Positions 51,371 to 54,553 of a stretch of DNA of 54,553 nt are shown piece by piece; the stretch's first letter is position 1, and every line of letters begins with the position of its first letter. A program made the position numbers and the translations under genes. The notes under the pieces were generated by a model, which ran no database searches, was not told where the DNA came from, and saw only the letters and a list, made by a program, of their open reading frames with translations. The stretch is taken from NCBI GenBank assembly GCA_003138355.1, contig PLFX01000015.1, positions 1 through 54,553 of the forward strand, read 5' to 3'. This DNA comes from Solirubrobacterales bacterium (GTDB lineage: Bacteria; Actinomycetota; Thermoleophilia; Solirubrobacterales; Solirubrobacteraceae).

Positions 51371-52121
51371 CTACGTCCCCGTCGGCCCGAAGCGTTCGGT
51401 CCTGATCAGCGCCGCTTCGTGCCCGAGCGCGACGAGCTCGTTCGCGGCCGTCTCGACGAAGCCGCTCGGCCCGCAGGCGTAGACGAGCGGGCTCGCCGCG
51501 GGCGGCCAGGCGAGCTCGCCGAGCGCCGAGCGGTCGATGCGCCCGCGCGGTCCCGTCCAGCCCTCCGGCCACTCGCGCGTCAGCACAAGGCTCAGATCGA
51601 GCGCACCGTCAGCGGCGAGCTGCTCGAGCTCGGAGCGGTAGATGACGTCGACGAGCGAGCGCGCCGAGTAGATCAGGCGGACCTCTGCCGGCGAGCCGCT
51701 CGCGAGGCGGTGGCGGAGCATCGCGCGGAACGGGACGACGCCCGATCCGCCCGCGACGAGCAGGACGCGGCTCGAGGGCGGGAGCTGCCAAACGAAGTAG
51801 CCGCCGATCGGCCCGCGCAGCTCGAGCTCGTCGCCGGGGGCGAGCACGTCGCACAGGTACGGCGAGACCTCGCCGTCGGCGAGGCGCTCGACGGTGAGCG
51901 CGAGCGTCGGATCCTCGGGTGCGGAGGCGATCGAGTAGCTGCGCTGTGCCTGATAGCCGTCCTCGGCGGTGAGGCGCACGTCGACGTGCTGGCCGGCGAG
52001 ATGGCCGCGCCAGGCGGGCGCGTCGAGCACGATGCTCTTGACCCTCGGCGTCTCCGCGCAGCTCGCGCACGCGTGCGGTCTGCCACTCGAGGCGTTCCTG
52101 AGGTCCGCCGGCTGTCATCAT
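51371..52121 (-). pseudogene. FAD/NAD(P)-binding oxidoreductase (ferredoxin reductase-like), frameshifted near its N-terminus
   Basis: The main frame (51371-52030 and further upstream in frame) encodes an FNR-type reductase: AGQHVDVRLTAEDGYQAQRSYSIAS (FAD motif RxYS), GPIGGYFVW, VLLVAGGSGVVPFRAML (NAD motif) and VYACGPSGFVE. The natural N-terminus, MTAGGPQERLEWQTARVRELR, starts at ATG 52121/52118 in another frame. It continues as ETPRVKSIVLDAPAWRGH in the main frame only after removing one G near 52053-52057 (minus strand CGCGGAG). So one extra base splits the gene, either a real mutation or an assembly error. It is divergent from the sulfite-oxidase-like gene, its usual electron partner. Confidence 0.72.
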
Positions 52122-52149
52122 CGATCGGACCCCGACACGCGGAGGCATC

Positions 52150-52755
52150 CTGACACCGATCAGCCGCGGATTCACCGGACGGCGGCGTCCCGAGCAGAGT
52201 GAGCGACTGCCGCCCGGGCAATATGAGACGCACGACTTTCCCGTGCTCTCGGCTGGGCCGACGCCGCACACGCCGCTCGAGCAGTGGACCTTCACGATCG
52301 AGGGCGCGACCCCGAGCCCGCTGACGTGGTCCTGGGGCGAGCTGCTCGCGCTCCCCGCCGAGACGATCACGGTCGACATCCACTGCGTCACGAAGTGGTC
52401 GAAGTTCGCGACGCAGTGGCGCGGCGTCTCGCTCGACACGCTGCTCGACGGGGTCGTCGCGAGCGAGGCGCGCTTCGCGATGGCCTTCTGCGACGGCGGC
52501 TACACGACCAACCTGCCGCTCGCGGACCTCACCGGCGGCCGCGCCTGGGTCGCCTACGAGTTCGCCGGCGCGCCATTACATGCCGAGCATGGCGGGCCAG
52601 CACGCCTGCTCGTCCCGCACCTCTACTTCTGGAAGAGCGCGAAGTGGGTCCGCGGCCTGCGTCTGATGGCGGCGGACGAGCGCGGCTTCTGGGAGGGCTA
52701 CGGCTACCACGATCGCGGCGACCCCTGGCTGGAGCAGCGCTATCAAGGCGACTGA
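52150..52755 (+). CDS. Sulfite oxidase-like molybdopterin oxidoreductase
   Basis: This 201-residue single-domain protein of the sulfite oxidase/MsrP (YedY)-like family starts with conserved-looking SRGFTGRRRPEQSERLPPGQYETHDFPVLSAGPTPHTPLEQWTFTIEG. It contains HCVTKWSK, where Cys79 should ligate molybdenum, plus YEFAGAPLHAEHGGPARLLVPHLYFWKSAKWVRGLRLM. No ATG, GTG or TTG precedes the conserved N-terminus. CTG at 52150 with GGAGG four bases upstream is the best start; GTG 52243 would delete 31 conserved residues. No signal peptide is visible. It probably receives electrons from the divergent flavin reductase, frameshifted here. Confidence 0.82.
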   Translation: MTPISRGFTGRRRPEQSERLPPGQYETHDFPVLSAGPTPHTPLEQWTFTIEGATPSPLTWSWGELLALPAETITVDIHCVTKWSKFATQWRGVSLDTLLDGVVASEARFAMAFCDGGYTTNLPLADLTGGRAWVAYEFAGAPLHAEHGGPARLLVPHLYFWKSAKWVRGLRLMAADERGFWEGYGYHDRGDPWLEQRYQGD

Positions 52756-52784
52756 ACGGCCCGCGCCGCGGGCGGCATGGCAGG

Positions 52785-53942
52785 ATGGCGAGCGTGCTGA
52801 ATCCTGAGCTGACCGAGCTCGACCTCGGCCGGCTGCGCAGGCGCCGCAACGCCAAGTGGACGCAGTACCCGCCCGACGTCCTGCCGGCGTGGGTCGCGGA
52901 CATGGACTTCCCGCTCGCCCCCGCGGTCAGGGCCGCCCTGCTCGAGACGGTCGAGCTCGACGACTGCGGCTACGCGAACGCGTCCGCGGTCGGGCTCGCC
53001 GAGTCCTTCGCCGGCTTCGTGCGCCGCCGCCTCGCGTGGGAGGTCGACCCCGAGCAGGTGAGCCCGGCGCCTGAGGTCGTCGGGGCGCTGAGCGAGCTGC
53101 TGCGACTGATCGCGCGCCCGGGCGAGCGCGTCGTCATCAACCCGCCCGTCTACCACCCGTTCTTCAGCGTGATCGAGTCGCTCGGCTGCGAGGTTGCGCC
53201 GGTGGCGCTCCGCGACGGGGAGCTCGACGTCGAGGCGTGTGCCCGCGAGCTCGAGCGGGGAGCGGTCGCGCTCGTGCTCTGTAGCCCGCACAACCCGACC
53301 GGAGGATTGCCGAGCGCGGCGAAGCTCGAGGCGCTCGCGGCCGCCGCCGAGCGCACCGGCGCGTGGGTCATCGCCGATGAGATCCATTCGCCGCTGACCC
53401 TGCCCGGCGGCGAGCACGTGCCGTTCCTCAGCGTCTCGGCGGCCGCGCGCGAGCACGGCATCGCGCTCTGCTCGGCCTCTAAGGCGTTCAACATCGCCGG
53501 CCTACACTGCGCGCAGATCGTGACCGCCTCGCAGCGGGCCGCGGAGCTCGTCGCGACGCTCCCCCACGGTGCCCGCCACTGCGGGCAGCTCGGCGCGATC
53601 GCATCGGTCGCAGCGTTCAACGAGGGCGACGCCTGGCTCGACGATGTCCTCGCGGTCATCGACCACAACCGCCGCCTGCTCGCAGAGCTCCTCGCGGAAC
53701 GCCTCCCGGAGATCGGCTACAGCCCGCCGCACGGCGGCTATCTCGCGTGGCTTGACATGCGGGAGCTCGGGCTCGGCGAGGATCCGAGCAAGGAGATCCT
53801 CGAGCGCGGCCGCCTCGCGCTCAGCCCGGGACCGGCGTTCGGTCCGCAGGGAGCAGGCTTCGCGCGCCTGAACATCGGCACGAGCCCGGCGCTCGTCGAG
53901 GAGGCGGTGCAGCGGATCGCGCGGGCGGTGGGGCGTGGCTGA
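52785..53942 (+). CDS. MalY/PatB-type PLP aminotransferase (cystathionine beta-lyase-like)
   Basis: This 385-residue fold-type I PLP enzyme has the MalY/PatB signature. RRRNAKWTQYPPDVLPAWVADMDFPLAPAVRAAL is the K-W-x-x-Y...A-D-M-D-F N-terminus. VINPPVYHPFFSVIE, LVLCSPHNPTGG, VIADEIHSPLTLPG and CSASKAFNIAGLHCA (PLP lysine) are also present. The family cleaves cystathionine or cysteine conjugates. ATG 52785; the longer frame upstream is a shadow of the sulfite oxidase gene. Overlaps the next gene by 8 bases. Confidence 0.9.
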   Translation: MASVLNPELTELDLGRLRRRRNAKWTQYPPDVLPAWVADMDFPLAPAVRAALLETVELDDCGYANASAVGLAESFAGFVRRRLAWEVDPEQVSPAPEVVGALSELLRLIARPGERVVINPPVYHPFFSVIESLGCEVAPVALRDGELDVEACARELERGAVALVLCSPHNPTGGLPSAAKLEALAAAAERTGAWVIADEIHSPLTLPGGEHVPFLSVSAAAREHGIALCSASKAFNIAGLHCAQIVTASQRAAELVATLPHGARHCGQLGAIASVAAFNEGDAWLDDVLAVIDHNRRLLAELLAERLPEIGYSPPHGGYLAWLDMRELGLGEDPSKEILERGRLALSPGPAFGPQGAGFARLNIGTSPALVEEAVQRIARAVGRG

Positions 53943-54553
53943 GGAGCAAGCGGGAGTCGAGCCGTTCGAGCCGATCGCGCGCGAATGGCTCGAGGCGATG
54001 CGAGAGCGCACCGGCGCGCTCGCGCTCTTTGACGCCCACACCCACATCGGGCGCAACGACCCCGACGGCTTTCGCCAGGAGCCGGATGAGCTGATCGGCG
54101 CCCTCGAGCGCGCGGACGCGCGCGCCGTCTGCTTCCCGATGCACGAGCCCGGCGGCTACACGCAGGCCAACGACGAGGCGATCGCGGCCGCCGGCGCATC
54201 GGACGGTCGCCTTTTCGCGTTCTGTCGCGTCGACCCGGACCACGACGCGCTCGCCGAGGCGCGCCGCTGCCTCGCGGCCGGGGCGCGCGGGATCAAGCTC
54301 CATCCGCGTGCCGAGGGCTTCACGCTCGACCATCCGGCGATCGAGCCGCTCGTCGCGCTCGCCGGCGAGCGCCGCGTCCCGGTCCTGATTCACGCCGGGC
54401 GCGGCATTCCCGCCCTTGGACACGATGCCCTTGCGCTCGCCACGCGCTACCCGGACGCGCAGCTGATCCTCGCGCACGGCGCCGTCAGCGACCTCGCGTG
54501 GCTGTGGCGCTTGCTGCCCGAGCATCCGAACGTGCTGATCGACACCTCGTGGT
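53935..54553 (+). CDS. Amidohydrolase (PF04909-type) metal-dependent hydrolase, N-terminal part
   Basis: From GTG 53935 an open frame of 206 codons runs to the right edge. It reads ALALFDAHTHIGRNDPDG (HxH metal site), AVCFPMHEPGGYTQAN, GARGIKLHPRAEGFTLDHP, VPVLIHAGRG and QLILAHGAVSDLAWLW, the order of metal-binding histidines of the amidohydrolase 2 family. It overlaps the MalY-type gene by 8 bases, so the two are probably one operon. The C-terminal part lies beyond the window. Confidence 0.82.
   Translation, partial: MAEEQAGVEPFEPIAREWLEAMRERTGALALFDAHTHIGRNDPDGFRQEPDELIGALERADARAVCFPMHEPGGYTQANDEAIAAAGASDGRLFAFCRVDPDHDALAEARRCLAAGARGIKLHPRAEGFTLDHPAIEPLVALAGERRVPVLIHAGRGIPALGHDALALATRYPDAQLILAHGAVSDLAWLWRLLPEHPNVLIDTSW

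Noticed and set aside
50060-52153. Plus-strand 697-codon frame opposite TrpB2 and the reductase
   Set aside because: It is an antisense artefact. TrpB2 motifs including the PLP lysine are on the minus strand.
52284-52784. N-terminal extension of the MalY-type protein through the sulfite oxidase gene
   Set aside because: The extension is an out-of-frame reading of the oxidoreductase. The conserved MalY N-terminus begins right after ATG 52785.

Overview
The window is a high-GC, densely packed bacterial chromosome segment. Many genes start with GTG or TTG, and stop/start overlaps of the ATGA or GTGA type are frequent. Gene content suggests an actinomycete lineage, most likely Thermoleophilia/Solirubrobacterales. 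The clues are collagen-like G-A-T-G repeats in envelope proteins, MobF relaxase and MocR types, a PPi-type phosphofructokinase, and a split cytochrome b. The taxonomic placement is inference, because no rRNA gene is present.

Region 1 (1-2286) is the end of an integrated element. A MobF/TrwC relaxase runs off the left edge on the minus strand. It is followed by a HigB/HigA-type toxin-antitoxin pair with a palindromic operator between the two genes, and by an orphan Xre/HigA-like gene. The element ends at 2232-2286, a perfect-looking 3' half of a tRNA-Leu(CAG) without its 5' half. Just inside lie tandem and inverted short repeats that resemble integrase arm sites. I read this as the distal att junction of an ICE/IME in a tRNA-Leu gene.

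Region 2 (2338-12270) is a glycan-utilisation locus. A LacI-family repressor is divergent from GH127 beta-L-arabinofuranosidase, an ABC ATPase, a GH31 alpha-glycosidase, two permeases and a solute-binding protein. Three identical GAAGCGCTTC palindromes sit in the divergent promoter region. A strong terminator hairpin closes the operon. Oligosaccharides are probably imported and then trimmed in the cytoplasm.

Region 3 (12284-19536) holds an ABC-2 exporter, a sugar-acid operon (RraA-like, SAF, UxaA) with its own divergent LacI regulator and operator, and an M24 peptidase overlapping an APRT-like phosphoribosyltransferase.

Region 4 (19664-31483) carries a DUF6220-like membrane protein, a MenG/UbiE-type methyltransferase with a UbiA-like partner, and a split cytochrome b cluster without a Rieske or cytochrome c gene. 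It also has a TauE exporter, an arylsulfotransferase-like secreted protein, a methyltransferase, a zinc alcohol dehydrogenase, a membrane-bound ferritin/VIT1 fusion, thiC with a TPP riboswitch, and a Nudix hydrolase.

Region 5 (31509-39777) is dominated by envelope and secreted proteins: a PMT-type glycosyltransferase, two tandem paralogous secreted proteins, Dps, two small exported proteins and a secreted phosphoesterase.

Region 6 (39926-54553) contains a MocR regulator with helically phased repeats in front of it, small hypotheticals, a PPi-type PFK, an unassigned 176-nt structured/inverted-repeat element, a solo HPt protein and an L,D-transpeptidase. It continues with two HAD phosphatases, a GH65 disaccharide phosphorylase, an NTF2-like protein and TrpB2. 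Next comes a divergent pair of a frameshifted flavin reductase and a sulfite-oxidase-like protein, then a MalY-type lyase and a partial amidohydrolase at the right edge.
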